Shown one piece after another: positions 42,479-50,415 of a stretch of DNA of 60,173 bases. A program made the position numbers and the translations under genes. Each line of letters opens with the position of its first letter. Position 1 is the first letter of the stretch. Source of the DNA: an uncultured bacterium (GTDB taxonomy: Bacteria > Desulfobacterota > GWC2-55-46); NCBI GenBank assembly GCA_905339405.1, contig CAJPGC010000002.1, forward strand, positions 1 through 60,173. The letters are read 5' to 3'. The notes under the pieces are model-generated. The model did not search any database, had not been told where the DNA came from, and saw only the letters and a program-made list of their open reading frames with translations.

Positions 42479-43407
42479 GGCCGTATCTTCGCCGCGAGCA
42501 GTTTTGCCGCCCGCTCCGAGTCCTTTCTTATCTGAGTTATGAGCGCGTCCTTCGATTTGAAGGCCCTCTCTCCCCTGAGCCTTTTTACGAACTCTACTTC
42601 CATCCTTTTTCCATAAATGTTGCCTTTGAACCCGAGTATGTGGACCTCTATGCATCTGGCGTTCTCACCGAAGGTCGGGGCAACTCCGATGTTCACTACC
42701 GCCCCATGCTTCCTGCCCGAGACTGTCGCCCGCGCCGCATAGACGCCGTCGGCCGGGATGAGCTCCGCGCCGGTGCACAGGTTGGCAGTGGGGAAGCCGA
42801 GCTCCTTGCCGACGCTCCTTCCCTTTACCACCTTGCCGCTCACCGAAAAATCCCTTCCGAGGAGCTTCGACGCCTCCGCCACGCTGCCTTCAGTGACGAG
42901 CCCTCTTATGCGTGAGCTGCTTACTACCTCCCCGGCCTTCATGTACGCGGGTATGACGTGGACGGTGAAACCGAACTCGCCGCCGAGGAGCCTCAGGTAA
43001 TCGACCGTTCCTGATTTCGCCTTGCCGAAGGAGAAGTCGTGCCCTACCCAGACCTCGACGGGCCTCAGAGGGACTATCTCATCTTCGACGAACGCCCTGG
43101 GGTGCTTGGCCGCGAACTCCCTGGTGAACTCGGCTATGACCATGAAATCAATACCGAGGGAGGCAACAAGGTCAGCCTTCTTCCTGGCGTCTACTATCAG
43201 AAGGGGGCTTTTTTGCGGGGCCACGACCTTGAGCGGATGCGGCTCGAAGGTATAGACAACCGACGCGCGGCCGAGCCTTGCGGCCCGCCCTCTTACTTTT
43301 TCAATTATCTTCCTGTGGCCTAAATGAAGGCCGTCGAAGTTGCCGAGGGTCAGTACCGGGCCTTTGGCGGCCCTTGAGAGGGCCCTTGAGGTTTTGAAGA
43401 TCTTCAT
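42475..43407 (-). CDS. ribF: Bifunctional riboflavin kinase / FAD synthetase
   Basis: 310 residues. N-terminal FAD synthetase: LTLGNFDGLHLGHRKII (nucleotidyl-transferase GNFDGxHxGH), VVYTFEPHPLKVV, and VWVGHDFSFGKAKSGT. C-terminal riboflavin kinase: SGKVVKGRSVGKELGFPTANL, with the conserved PTAN. It makes FMN and FAD. It begins the four-gene minus-strand run. Upstream lies an inverted-repeat element at 43439-43521 and then the 3' end of ubiB. Confidence 0.96.
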   Translation of the reverse strand: MKIFKTSRALSRAAKGPVLTLGNFDGLHLGHRKIIEKVRGRAARLGRASVVYTFEPHPLKVVAPQKSPLLIVDARKKADLVASLGIDFMVIAEFTREFAAKHPRAFVEDEIVPLRPVEVWVGHDFSFGKAKSGTVDYLRLLGGEFGFTVHVIPAYMKAGEVVSSSRIRGLVTEGSVAEASKLLGRDFSVSGKVVKGRSVGKELGFPTANLCTGAELIPADGVYAARATVSGRKHGAVVNIGVAPTFGENARCIEVHILGFKGNIYGKRMEVEFVKRLRGERAFKSKDALITQIRKDSERAAKLLAAKIRP

Positions 43408-43438
43408 CTGCGGCGTAGTACCTTTAGCAAAAAGTTTA

Positions 43439-43521
43439 TCCCCCTTTTCTAAAGGGGGACTGAGGGGGATTTCCGGTTTTTCAAAATAATCTCCCCTTAC
43501 CCCTCTTTAGAAAAGAGGGGT
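43439..43521. repeat. Inverted-repeat element between ubiB and ribF
   Basis: Left part CCCCCTTTTCTAAAGGGGG and right part CCCCTCTTTAGAAAAGAGGGG are each hairpins, and they are inverted relative to each other around an AT-rich centre. This compact C-rich/G-rich double hairpin is a recurrent intergenic repeat type. It also lies at the end of ubiB, where it could act as a terminator. Confidence 0.65.
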
Positions 43522-43559
43522 AACAGCACATTACAAAATTACTTATCGATGACAGCCTT

Positions 43560-45236
43560 TCAAAACTTTCCGGACCTCAATATCTGCACCGCGAGCCAGA
43601 AGCCGAGGACAGAGGCTATTATGAAGCCCAGCAGGCCGAGAGCCGAAAGTCCGAAGACTTTCGGGGCGGCCTCGGCCGCTATTACCATCGAAGAGCCTAT
43701 TATGAGAGCGGCCACTATGATGGCGAAGGTCAGCCTGTTCGAAGACCTGTCCATCTCGCCCATGAAGTCCTCCAGGCCCCTGTGGAGGAACTCTATCCGG
43801 AGCTTGTCATCGACTATCTTCTTCATTATCCTGTCGGCCCTGGAAGGGAAATCGCCCAGGAAGTCCCTGAGGTCCCCGGCGGCCGAAAGGGCCCTGTCCG
43901 CGAAGGCCGAAGGCGTGAATCTCTCGACGTAAAGCTTCCTGGCGTACGGCTCGCTCTCTTCCAGGAGGTTCACCTCCGGGTAGAGCACCTTTGCCAGACC
44001 CTCGAGCTCGATTATGCACTTGTCGAAAAGCAAAAGCTCCCTGGGGAGCGTTATGTCGTACTTTGCGGCAAGCCTTATGTAGTCAAGGAGGAGCTCGCCT
44101 ATCTTGACGTACTTGAAGGGCCTGCCGAAATAATGGAGGATTATATCATAGTACTCCCTCTCGAACGAAGCCCTGTCTATGCCTTCGGGGAGTATGCCCA
44201 TCCTCTGGTAGACCTTCACGGTGGAATCGAAGTCCTGCGTGGCCAGCCCTATGAGTATGTCAGCCAGGTTCTGCTTCATATCCTGGCCTATGCGGCCGAC
44301 TATGCCGAAGTCGACGAAAGCTATCCTGTCCTGCGAGACGACGAAGATGTTCCCGGAATGCAGGTCGCCGTGGAAGAGGCCGAACTCGAAGACCTGCTTG
44401 AAAAAGACGTCGGCGATGATGTGGGCCACTTCCTCGGTGTCTATGCCCGCCTCCTTGAGCGAAGCGGCCCTGTCGACCTTTATACCGGAAACCCTTTCCA
44501 TCGTGAGGACTTTTTGCCTGGTGGCCTCCCAGTGGACGCGCGGCACCATGACCCTCGGGTCAGCCGAGAAGTTCTCCCTGAACTTCTCCATGTAGCTCGC
44601 CTCGAGCGTGAAGTCCATCTCCCGGTGTATGACCGACGAGAACTCCTCGACCATGCCGGAGGGCTGGTATATCCTGCTCTCGGGAATGTACTTTTCGAGA
44701 AGCTTTGCGAGATATCCGAGTATTGCTATGTCGTTATCGACGGTCTCCTCTATGCCCGGCCTTTGCACTTTGACCATGACCTCGGAGCCGCCCCTGGTAA
44801 TGGCCCTGTGCACCTGGGCGATGGAAGCGGCAGCGACGGGAGTTTCCTCTATCGATGCGAAGAGATCGCCTATGGGACGGCCGAACTCGGCTTCGACGAC
44901 CTTTGCGGCGTCTTTGAAAGGGAAAGGCGTGACCGAGTCCTGGAGCTTCAGGAACTCTATTATGTACTCGTGCGGCACCACGTCCGGCCTGGTGGAAAGT
45001 ATCTGTCCGAACTTTATGAAGGTCGGGCCGAGCTCCTCCATGGCGAGCCTCGCCCTCGTCGGCTCGTCCAGCTCCTCTTTCTCGCGGGTTATCTTCCTGC
45101 CCATGAGCCGCAGCGGAATGGAGACGAGCTTCGAGAGGTGAAGGCGCTCCATAAGCGGGAAGAAGCCGTGCCTTGCGAGCACGGTTGCTATCTCCCGGAG
45201 CCTGCGGACGCTCTTGTAGGCCATGTGCAGTCTCAT
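43560..45236 (-). CDS. ubiB: UbiB/ABC1 (AarF) atypical kinase
   Basis: 558 residues from ATG at 45236, overlapping the rnr stop as ATGA; the open frame to 45560 lies inside rnr. The family-specific KFGQIL motif is ELGPTFIKFGQILSTRPD, the ATP-binding part is VAAASIAQVHRA and VMVKVQRP, and the catalytic centre is HGDLHSGNI with DFG in AFVDFGIVGR. Two C-terminal membrane helices (AIIVAALIIGSSMVIAAEA and LGLLGFIIASVLGFWLAV) anchor it. These proteins support isoprenoid-quinone biosynthesis or lipid homeostasis. Other quinone genes are not in the window. It follows rnr in the same operon. Confidence 0.92.
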   Translation of the reverse strand: MRLHMAYKSVRRLREIATVLARHGFFPLMERLHLSKLVSIPLRLMGRKITREKEELDEPTRARLAMEELGPTFIKFGQILSTRPDVVPHEYIIEFLKLQDSVTPFPFKDAAKVVEAEFGRPIGDLFASIEETPVAAASIAQVHRAITRGGSEVMVKVQRPGIEETVDNDIAILGYLAKLLEKYIPESRIYQPSGMVEEFSSVIHREMDFTLEASYMEKFRENFSADPRVMVPRVHWEATRQKVLTMERVSGIKVDRAASLKEAGIDTEEVAHIIADVFFKQVFEFGLFHGDLHSGNIFVVSQDRIAFVDFGIVGRIGQDMKQNLADILIGLATQDFDSTVKVYQRMGILPEGIDRASFEREYYDIILHYFGRPFKYVKIGELLLDYIRLAAKYDITLPRELLLFDKCIIELEGLAKVLYPEVNLLEESEPYARKLYVERFTPSAFADRALSAAGDLRDFLGDFPSRADRIMKKIVDDKLRIEFLHRGLEDFMGEMDRSSNRLTFAIIVAALIIGSSMVIAAEAAPKVFGLSALGLLGFIIASVLGFWLAVQILRSGKF

Positions 45237-47383
45237 CGCCCCTGTTTTTTCCTCCCCTTTGCCTTCTCCCTGGCTTCGGCGGCCTCGTCGTAAAGGAGGA
45301 GCTCTACCCTCCTCCTTTCGAGGCTGACCCCGGCGACCTTTACCTTGACCGCGTCCGCGAGCCTGAACTTCCTGCCTGTCCGCTCGCCCATGAGAGTATG
45401 CCTCTTGGGGTCGAACACATAGTAGTCGTCGGCTAGCATCGAGACGTGCACGAGGCCTTCGACAAAAAAGTCCTTGAGCTCGACGAAAAAGCCGAAGCTC
45501 GTGACCCCCGATACGAAGCCGTCGAAGACGTCGCCGACCTTGTCCTTCATGAACTGGCATTTCTTGAGGTCGGCTATCTCCCTTTCGGCCTCCATCGCTT
45601 TCCGTTCCCTTACGGAAGTATGGTTGGCGGTCACCGGAAGCGCCGATTCCATCCTTGCCTGCATCTCTTTTGTGTAGGCCTTTTTCATGAGGAGCTTCAA
45701 GAGCCTGTGCACGACGAGGTCAGGGTAGCGTCTTATGGGCGAAGTGAAGTGCGTGTAGTCCTCGAAGGCCAGTCCGAAATGACCGGCGTTCTCCTCCGAG
45801 TAGACGGCCTGCTTCATCGAGCGCAGCAGCACGTGGTTTATGAGCCGCTCCTCGGGCCTGCCCTCGAACTTCGCCAGCGCCTCCTGGAAAGATTTGGGCC
45901 CGCCCGGCGTGAACCTGAGGCCGAAGCTCGCGACGAAGTCGGCGAAGTCGTGCACCGATTCCTCGTCAGGCTCCTCGTGGACCCTGTAGATGAAGGGAAG
46001 GCCCCTTTTGGAGAACTCTTCGGCCACCGCCTTGTTCGCCGCGAGCATGAACTCTTCTATGAGCTTGTGCGCCTCGTTCCTCTCGGAGCGCACTATGTCC
46101 TCGACCTTGCCCTCGATGTCGATTATTATCTGCGGCTCGGGCAGGTCGAAGTCAATGGAGCCCTGCTCGAACCTCCGTGCCGTGAGCTTTTTCGCCAGCT
46201 CCGCCATGAGCTTTATGTCGGCGAGGATGTGGCCGTACTGGCTGGCGAGAGCGCCGTCTCCGTCGATGAGCCCCTTGACCTTCGTATAGGTCATGCGCTC
46301 CGCGCTCTTTATCACGCTCTCGAAAAACCTCTTCTTGAGCGGCCTGCCGTCTTCATCGAATTCTATCTCGGCGGTCATGGTGAGCCTGTCGACCCTGGGG
46401 TTGAGGCTGCATATGCCGTTTGAGAGGGCCTCCGGAAGCATTGGAATTGCCCTGTCCGGGAAGTATACGCTCGTGCTCCTCTCGTACGCCTCCCTGTCTA
46501 TCGCGGAGCCCTCTTTCACGTAATGGCTCACGTCGGCTATCGACACCCAGAGCCTGTAGCCCGAGGCCGTCTTCTCTATCGAGACCGCGTCGTCGAAGTC
46601 CTTCGCAGTCTCGCCGTCTATGGTAATCGTAGTCCGGGGGCGAAGGTCGAGCCTGCCGCTCATCTCGGCTTCGGAGACCTCCGAAGGGACAGATTTCACT
46701 TCAGCCATTACGTCCTTCGGGAAGCTGTTCGTAAGGCCGTACTTCCTCAGTATGACCTCCGCCTCTACGTCCGGGTCGTCCGGCTCCCCAAGCACTTCCA
46801 ATATACTGCCCGCGGCCGACATCGTCCGGCTTGGCCAGCGGGTTATCCCGGCGGAGACAATCTGCCCTTCCTGTACGCCCCTGGCCTCTTTCGGGGGGAT
46901 TATGATCTGGTCTAGGACGCGCTCGTCGGAGGGTATGACCAGCCCAAAGCCCCTGCCCCATTCGAACCTGCCCACGATTGTCGAGCGGGCCCTCTTTACA
47001 ATCTTGAGGACGCTTCCCTCGCGCCTGCCCCCGGGCTTGAAGCCCTCTACCCTGGCCACGACCGTGTCGCCGTGCATGGCCCCGTTCAGCTTCCTCGAGC
47101 CTATGAAGACGTCGGTCCCCTCGCCTTCGGGCACCACGAAGCCGTAGCCGTCCGGGTGGCAGACGAGCTCGCCTGTCACGAGGTTCATCTTCGAGGGCAG
47201 ACCGTACGTGCCGCCCCTTGTCTTTATGAGCTCGCCTTCGGCGACCATCGACTTTACTATCTTCTTGAACTTGTCCCTGTATGCCTTTTTTACGTCAAAG
47301 GCATGGGCAAGCTCCCTGAAGGTAAGGGGGCCGGTGGCCATGTTCTCCATGAACTCCAGTATCTTTTGCCTTATCTCTTCCAA
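45233..47383 (-). CDS. rnr: Ribonuclease R
   Basis: 716 residues. 3'-to-5' exoribonuclease. The N-terminal winged helix (LTFRELAHAFDVKKAYRDKF) is followed by cold-shock domains (LVCHPDGYGFVVPEGEG, FEWGRGFGLVIPSD), the RNB catalytic domain with TIDGETAKDFDDAVSIE (the four Asp residues of the active site), HFGLAFEDYTHFTSPIRRYPDL (shown as key residues), and a C-terminal S1 domain (DVFDGFVSGVTSFGFFVEL). The C-terminal lysine-rich tail is short. Starts five bases downstream of the Dabb gene. Confidence 0.96.
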   Translation of the reverse strand: MEEIRQKILEFMENMATGPLTFRELAHAFDVKKAYRDKFKKIVKSMVAEGELIKTRGGTYGLPSKMNLVTGELVCHPDGYGFVVPEGEGTDVFIGSRKLNGAMHGDTVVARVEGFKPGGRREGSVLKIVKRARSTIVGRFEWGRGFGLVIPSDERVLDQIIIPPKEARGVQEGQIVSAGITRWPSRTMSAAGSILEVLGEPDDPDVEAEVILRKYGLTNSFPKDVMAEVKSVPSEVSEAEMSGRLDLRPRTTITIDGETAKDFDDAVSIEKTASGYRLWVSIADVSHYVKEGSAIDREAYERSTSVYFPDRAIPMLPEALSNGICSLNPRVDRLTMTAEIEFDEDGRPLKKRFFESVIKSAERMTYTKVKGLIDGDGALASQYGHILADIKLMAELAKKLTARRFEQGSIDFDLPEPQIIIDIEGKVEDIVRSERNEAHKLIEEFMLAANKAVAEEFSKRGLPFIYRVHEEPDEESVHDFADFVASFGLRFTPGGPKSFQEALAKFEGRPEERLINHVLLRSMKQAVYSEENAGHFGLAFEDYTHFTSPIRRYPDLVVHRLLKLLMKKAYTKEMQARMESALPVTANHTSVRERKAMEAEREIADLKKCQFMKDKVGDVFDGFVSGVTSFGFFVELKDFFVEGLVHVSMLADDYYVFDPKRHTLMGERTGRKFRLADAVKVKVAGVSLERRRVELLLYDEAAEAREKAKGRKKQGR

Positions 47384-47387
47384 AAAG

Positions 47388-47678
47388 CTACCTTCCTTCG
47401 TAGTCTACTACGGCTGAGGATTCCCTGAGCGTCGCGATGAAGCCGGCTACCTTCACGTGCTCGGGGTGCCTCTGGTATTCCTCGAGGTCCTCGAGGCTGT
47501 CGAACCTTACCGTAAGGGAGACGTCATAAGACCTCTCGGAGCGCAGCACGTCGACCCCGACCTCGATTGATCTAATTACAGGCACAGCGCCCTCGAGACT
47601 TTCAAGTGCCTGCGCGACCTTCCCGATTGCCTCCGGCGACCTGTCCTTTAGCTTGAAAAGAACCACGTGCGTTATCAA
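47388..47678 (-). CDS. Dabb family (stress-responsive A/B barrel) protein
   Basis: 96 residues. ITHVVLFKLKDRSPE and YDVSLTVRFDSLEDLEEYQ.HPEHVKV are the conserved strands of the dimeric alpha-beta barrel domain. Function varies (heme or stress linked, polyketide cyclisation); none can be assigned. It is the first gene of the Dabb-rnr-ubiB unit on the minus strand. The upstream interval 47679-48077 has no gene but contains repeat A and a terminator. Confidence 0.85.
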   Translation of the reverse strand: MITHVVLFKLKDRSPEAIGKVAQALESLEGAVPVIRSIEVGVDVLRSERSYDVSLTVRFDSLEDLEEYQRHPEHVKVAGFIATLRESSAVVDYEGR

Positions 47679-47748
47679 TGGAATGCTCCTTTATTTATTA
47701 TATTGGAAAATGGATAAATCCGTCCGGTTCTTGCTTTGTCTTTTAAAA

Positions 47749-47912
47749 CATACCCCTTAACAGGGCGGAGCGTGCCTAAGGGAGGAAGTGGCGAACCGAG
47801 CCGCGGTCGCAGGGAGCGAAGCGACCTCAGGGGCGAGGTTCGCGGGTGGGGGTGGCTGAAAGCGCGCGGAGCCCTGTTATGAAGAGCGGCGGCAGCCGCG
47901 TTACATGGCATT
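47749..47912. repeat. Dispersed intergenic repeat, copy A
   Basis: This ~164-bp stretch is closely similar to the reverse complement of 58834-59005 (copy B). Shared blocks are GCCTAAGGGAGGAAG, GAGCGAAGCGACCTCAGGGG and GAGCGGCGGCAGCCGCGTTACA. The ends carry short inverted repeats. It is GC-rich with coding-like frames but no protein family. It sits in the 399-bp gap between Dabb and fsa. Confidence 0.8.
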
Positions 47913-47995
47913 TTGTGCAAAGTCATAATGCGCTCCCCGTGCACACTTCCGGCTTTTTGACTTTGTACCTGGCAATTTTGGTGAAAACGAATATT

Positions 47996-48021
47996 AAGAA
48001 AGGCGGCCCTTGCGGGCCGCC
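47996..48021 (-). terminator. Terminator-like hairpin after fsa
   Basis: AGGCGGCCC / GGGCCGCCT stem (48001-48021, loop TTGC) followed on the minus strand by TTTCTTAATATT. It lies 57 bases beyond the fsa stop. The T run is interrupted, so efficiency is uncertain. Confidence 0.6.
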
Positions 48022-48077
48022 TGATTCGGACAGAGCTTATGGTCGGATCGATGAGGTTTCTTTTCTGAGGCCTTTTC

Positions 48078-48722
48078 CTACTTGGGCACCTTTTCCCAGT
48101 CCTTGAGGAACCTGTCTATGCCGATGTCGGTAAGGGGGTGCTTCGCGAGCTGCTCGAGGACCTTGAACGGGATGGTCGCCACGTGGGCCCCCATCCTGGC
48201 GCTCTCGAGTACGTGGAGCGGATGCCTTACGCTCGCGGCTATTATCTCGGTATCGAAGCCATAGTTGAAGTATATCTCCAGTATCTGGGCTATGAGGTCC
48301 ATGCCGGTGTGCGAGATGTCATCAAGCCTGCCGACAAATGGGCTCACGTAAGTCGCCCCGGCCTTTGCGGCCATAAGGGCCTGCACAGGGGAGAAGACCA
48401 GCGTCACGTTCGTCTTTATGCCCTCGGATGAAAGTTTCTTCACTGCGCGCAGCCCTTCGAGGGTCATCGGGATCTTCACGACCACGTTGGAATGTATCTT
48501 CACGAGCTCCCTGCCTTCGGCAATCATGCCGGCAGAGTCAAGGCTTACCGCCTCGGCGCTCACGGGGCCGTCGATGAGAGAGCATATCTCGGTGATCCTC
48601 TTCTTGAAATCGCATTTTTCCTTTGCCACGAGCGACGGGTTGGTGGTGACTCCGTCTATGAGGCCCCATTCGTCGGCCGTCCTTATTTCATCGAGGTTTG
48701 CCGTGTCTATAAAGAACTTCAT
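48078..48722 (-). CDS. fsa: Fructose-6-phosphate aldolase / transaldolase-like protein
   Basis: 214 residues from ATG at 48722 with GGGAG seven bases upstream (a TTG precedes it by one codon). Size fits the short transaldolase-like group (FSA/TalC), not the ~320-residue transaldolase B. Motifs: [43 protein letters not shown] with the Schiff-base Lys in VKIP, and [15 protein letters not shown]. It interconverts sugar phosphates by aldol chemistry; transaldolase activity (pentose phosphate pathway) is the likelier role in many anaerobes. Isolated gene on the minus strand. Confidence 0.93.
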   Translation of the reverse strand: MKFFIDTANLDEIRTADEWGLIDGVTTNPSLVAKEKCDFKKRITEICSLIDGPVSAEAVSLDSAGMIAEGRELVKIHSNVVVKIPMTLEGLRAVKKLSSEGIKTNVTLVFSPVQALMAAKAGATYVSPFVGRLDDISHTGMDLIAQILEIYFNYGFDTEIIAASVRHPLHVLESARMGAHVATIPFKVLEQLAKHPLTDIGIDRFLKDWEKVPK

Positions 48723-48884
48723 CAAAAACTCCCTTGACTAAAGTTTTCAGCTGTGCGAATATTTTTTACTGAACTGCACCTGGCTGTCCGGGCAGGACAG
48801 TTTCGATGATAGCTTGATTCAGTCCGTTTTTCAAGGTTTTAATTGCTTTCCGGAAGGCCTTCAAGGCCTCCCCGGAACATCAGT

Positions 48885-48971
48885 GCCGAAGTGGCGGAAT
48901 TGGCAGACGCGCAAGATTCAGGTTCTTGTGGGTGAAAGCCTGTGGGGGTTCGAGTCCCCCCTTCGGCACCA
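48885..48971 (+). tRNA. tRNA-Leu (anticodon CAG)
   Basis: 87 bases with the long variable arm of class II tRNAs. Acceptor GCCGAAG/CTTCGGC, anticodon stem CAAGA/TCTTG with loop TTCAGGT, variable arm TGGGTGAAAGCCTG, T arm GGGGG/CCCCC with TTCGAGT, discriminator A and encoded CCA. A stable hairpin begins at its last base. The open frame on the opposite strand is a known kind of false protein. Confidence 0.95.
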
Positions 48972-49008
48972 AATTAAAAGTACAGCCTTCAGGCTGGACT
49001 TTTAATTT
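48971..49008 (+). terminator. Long hairpin at the 3' end of tRNA-Leu
   Basis: Arms AAATTAAAAGTACAGCC and GGCTGGACTTTTAATTT (17 bp, one mismatch) with loop TTCA. The first base is the tRNA's final A. It is a strong candidate terminator or processing element; there is no trailing T run except within the arm. Confidence 0.6.
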
Positions 49009-49038
49009 GGTATCAGATGGCGGGACTCGAACGGCGTT
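48978..49038. repeat. 61-bp direct repeat, copy 1
   Basis: Identical over 61 bases to 49149-49209. It contains the right hairpin arm and a segment GGCGGGACTCGAACGGCG, whose reverse complement CGCCGTTCGAGTCCCGCC resembles a tRNA T arm. Spacing between copies is 171 bases. No gene spans it; the interval 48972-49307 is otherwise empty. Confidence 0.85.
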
Positions 49039-49148
49039 TTTGCGCCGAGCAGCGCGAGGATGAGGCCATTCGGGAGAATGGCCGTAAGCAAAAACGCGCG
49101 GGTAGAGCGAAGTGCCGGGAGGCACGAGCGGAACCTCGAGTCCCCACT

Positions 49149-49209
49149 AAGTACAGCCTTCAGGCTGGACTTTTAATTTGGTATCAGATGGCGGGACTCG
49201 AACGGCGTT
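49149..49209. repeat. 61-bp direct repeat, copy 2
   Basis: Second perfect copy of 48978-49038. The left hairpin arm is only partial here, so the long stem is not reconstituted. The T-arm-like segment is preserved. The copies appear to arise from a local duplication next to tRNA-Leu. Confidence 0.85.
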
Positions 49210-49307
49210 AATTTTCTTTTAAGTCCAGCAATTTTAATATTTTTCGAAACAGACCCACACACTCCCTTCCGACCCTTTCAGAGCCGGGATATCCGCGGCC
49301 TTTGCAG

Positions 49308-50006
49308 ATGAAAAACAAGCTCCTCATAATCATCCCGGCCTTTAACGAAGAGGCCACGATAGCAGGGGTCATAGCCTCCATAAGAAGGCATATGCCTGCC
49401 GCCGACATCGTCGTCGTCAACGACGGCTCCAGGGACAGGACCGCCGAGCGCGCCTCTTCGGGCGGCGCGGTAGTCCTCAGCCACCTTTACAACATGGGCA
49501 TCGGCGCGACAATGCAGACCGGGTACAAGTACGCCCGCTCAAAAGGCTATTCCATAGCCGTGCAGGTCGACGCCGACGGTCAGCACCCTGCCGACCAGAT
49601 CGAGCGGCTCGTAAAACCCGTGCTCGAAGGCAAAGCCGACATCGTCGTCGGCTCGAGGTTCCTCGGAGAGGGCGACTACAGGCCGTCCATCGCCAGGAGC
49701 GCGGGCATGGCCATCTTCTCGAAGCTGGTCTCAATAATAATCAAGGAAAAGGTGACAGACACCACCTCCGGGTTCAGAGCGGCGGGGAAAAACTGCATCG
49801 ATTACTTCGCTTCGCGCTACCCTGATGACTACCCCGAGGTGGAAGCTCTCGTATTGCTTCACAAAAAAGGTTTTAGTATAATGGAGGTCCCCGTCAGCAT
49901 GGCCGAAAGGGCTGGCGGGCGCTCATCCATAACGCCGATGAGGTCGGTCTACTACATGGTGAAGGTGCTCCTGGCCATAATGGTAGACCTCATGAAAAAG
50001 AACTGA
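49308..50006 (+). CDS. Family 2 glycosyltransferase, polyprenyl-phosphate sugar synthase-like
   Basis: 232 residues from ATG at 49308 (a TTG two codons earlier is also possible). Opening LLIIIPAFNEEATIAGVIASI and VVNDGSRDRTAE with LYNMGIGATMQTGYKYA are typical of DPM1-like enzymes that transfer mannose or glucose from a nucleotide sugar to polyprenyl phosphate. The catalytic acidic motif is VDADGQHPADQI. There are no long membrane helices, but the C-terminal KVLLAIMVDLM is hydrophobic. It starts the operon gt2, DUF2304, TMTC-like transferase (23-base gap), so it may supply the lipid-linked donor to the third protein. Confidence 0.88.
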   Translation: MKNKLLIIIPAFNEEATIAGVIASIRRHMPAADIVVVNDGSRDRTAERASSGGAVVLSHLYNMGIGATMQTGYKYARSKGYSIAVQVDADGQHPADQIERLVKPVLEGKADIVVGSRFLGEGDYRPSIARSAGMAIFSKLVSIIIKEKVTDTTSGFRAAGKNCIDYFASRYPDDYPEVEALVLLHKKGFSIMEVPVSMAERAGGRSSITPMRSVYYMVKVLLAIMVDLMKKN

Positions 50007-50028
50007 ATCCTTCAAAGATGGCGGGTCG

Positions 50029-50415
50029 ATGTACCTTTTCCAGATAATTGCCATAATCGGCTCGGTCGCCCTGTTCGCCTTCGTCATCGATTTCATAAGG
50101 CGCGGGCTGCTGAAGGAAAAATACTCCGTCCTGTGGATAGCCTCGGCGCTCGTCATAATGGCGCTCTCCGTGAAAAAGGGGCTCCTCGACGGCATAGCGG
50201 GCCTCCTGGGCATCGCCTATCCCCCTTCGCTCCTTTTCCTTGTAGCCTTCATATTCATCCTTCTGATAAACCTTCACTTCTCCGTCGTCATATCGATACT
50301 CCACGAGAAGAACAAGACCCTCGTGCAGGAGCTTACGCTCTTGAGGAACGCCCTCAAGGAGGCCGGGGTAGACCTGTCCGGCAAAGCTGAAAAAAAGGGA
50401 CCGGGCAATGGATAG
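50029..50415 (+). CDS. DUF2304 membrane protein
   Basis: 128 residues with three helices (IIAIIGSVALFAFVIDFI, YSVLWIASALVIMALSV, SLLFLVAFIFILLINL) and a cytosolic coiled C-terminus with a basic/acidic tail. The pattern FxxDxIRRGLLKEKYSxLW is the DUF2304 signature. This family is regularly found directly behind family 2 glycosyltransferases of the DPM/ArnC type and is thought to assist them. Overlaps the next gene by eight bases. Confidence 0.88.
   Translation: MYLFQIIAIIGSVALFAFVIDFIRRGLLKEKYSVLWIASALVIMALSVKKGLLDGIAGLLGIAYPPSLLFLVAFIFILLINLHFSVVISILHEKNKTLVQELTLLRNALKEAGVDLSGKAEKKGPGNG

Noticed and set aside
42479-42655. N-terminal extension of aroE
   Set aside because: It lies within ribF. 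The ATGA overlap start fits the shikimate dehydrogenase family exactly.
43782-45293. 503-codon open frame on the + strand opposite ubiB
   Set aside because: It lies wholly antisense to a clear UbiB gene. The frame is kept open by GC-rich codon structure, and its translation shows no family-like pattern.
45446-46423. 325-codon + frame opposite rnr
   Set aside because: Antisense shadow of ribonuclease R with no independent support.
47675-47944. 89-codon minus frame over repeat A
   Set aside because: It arises from the intergenic repeat, which is also present at 58834-59005 without a frame.
48880-49125. 81-codon minus frame ending in ARLPIPPLRH
   Set aside because: It covers tRNA-Leu on the opposite strand. 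This type of product is a well-known false ORF over leucine tRNAs.
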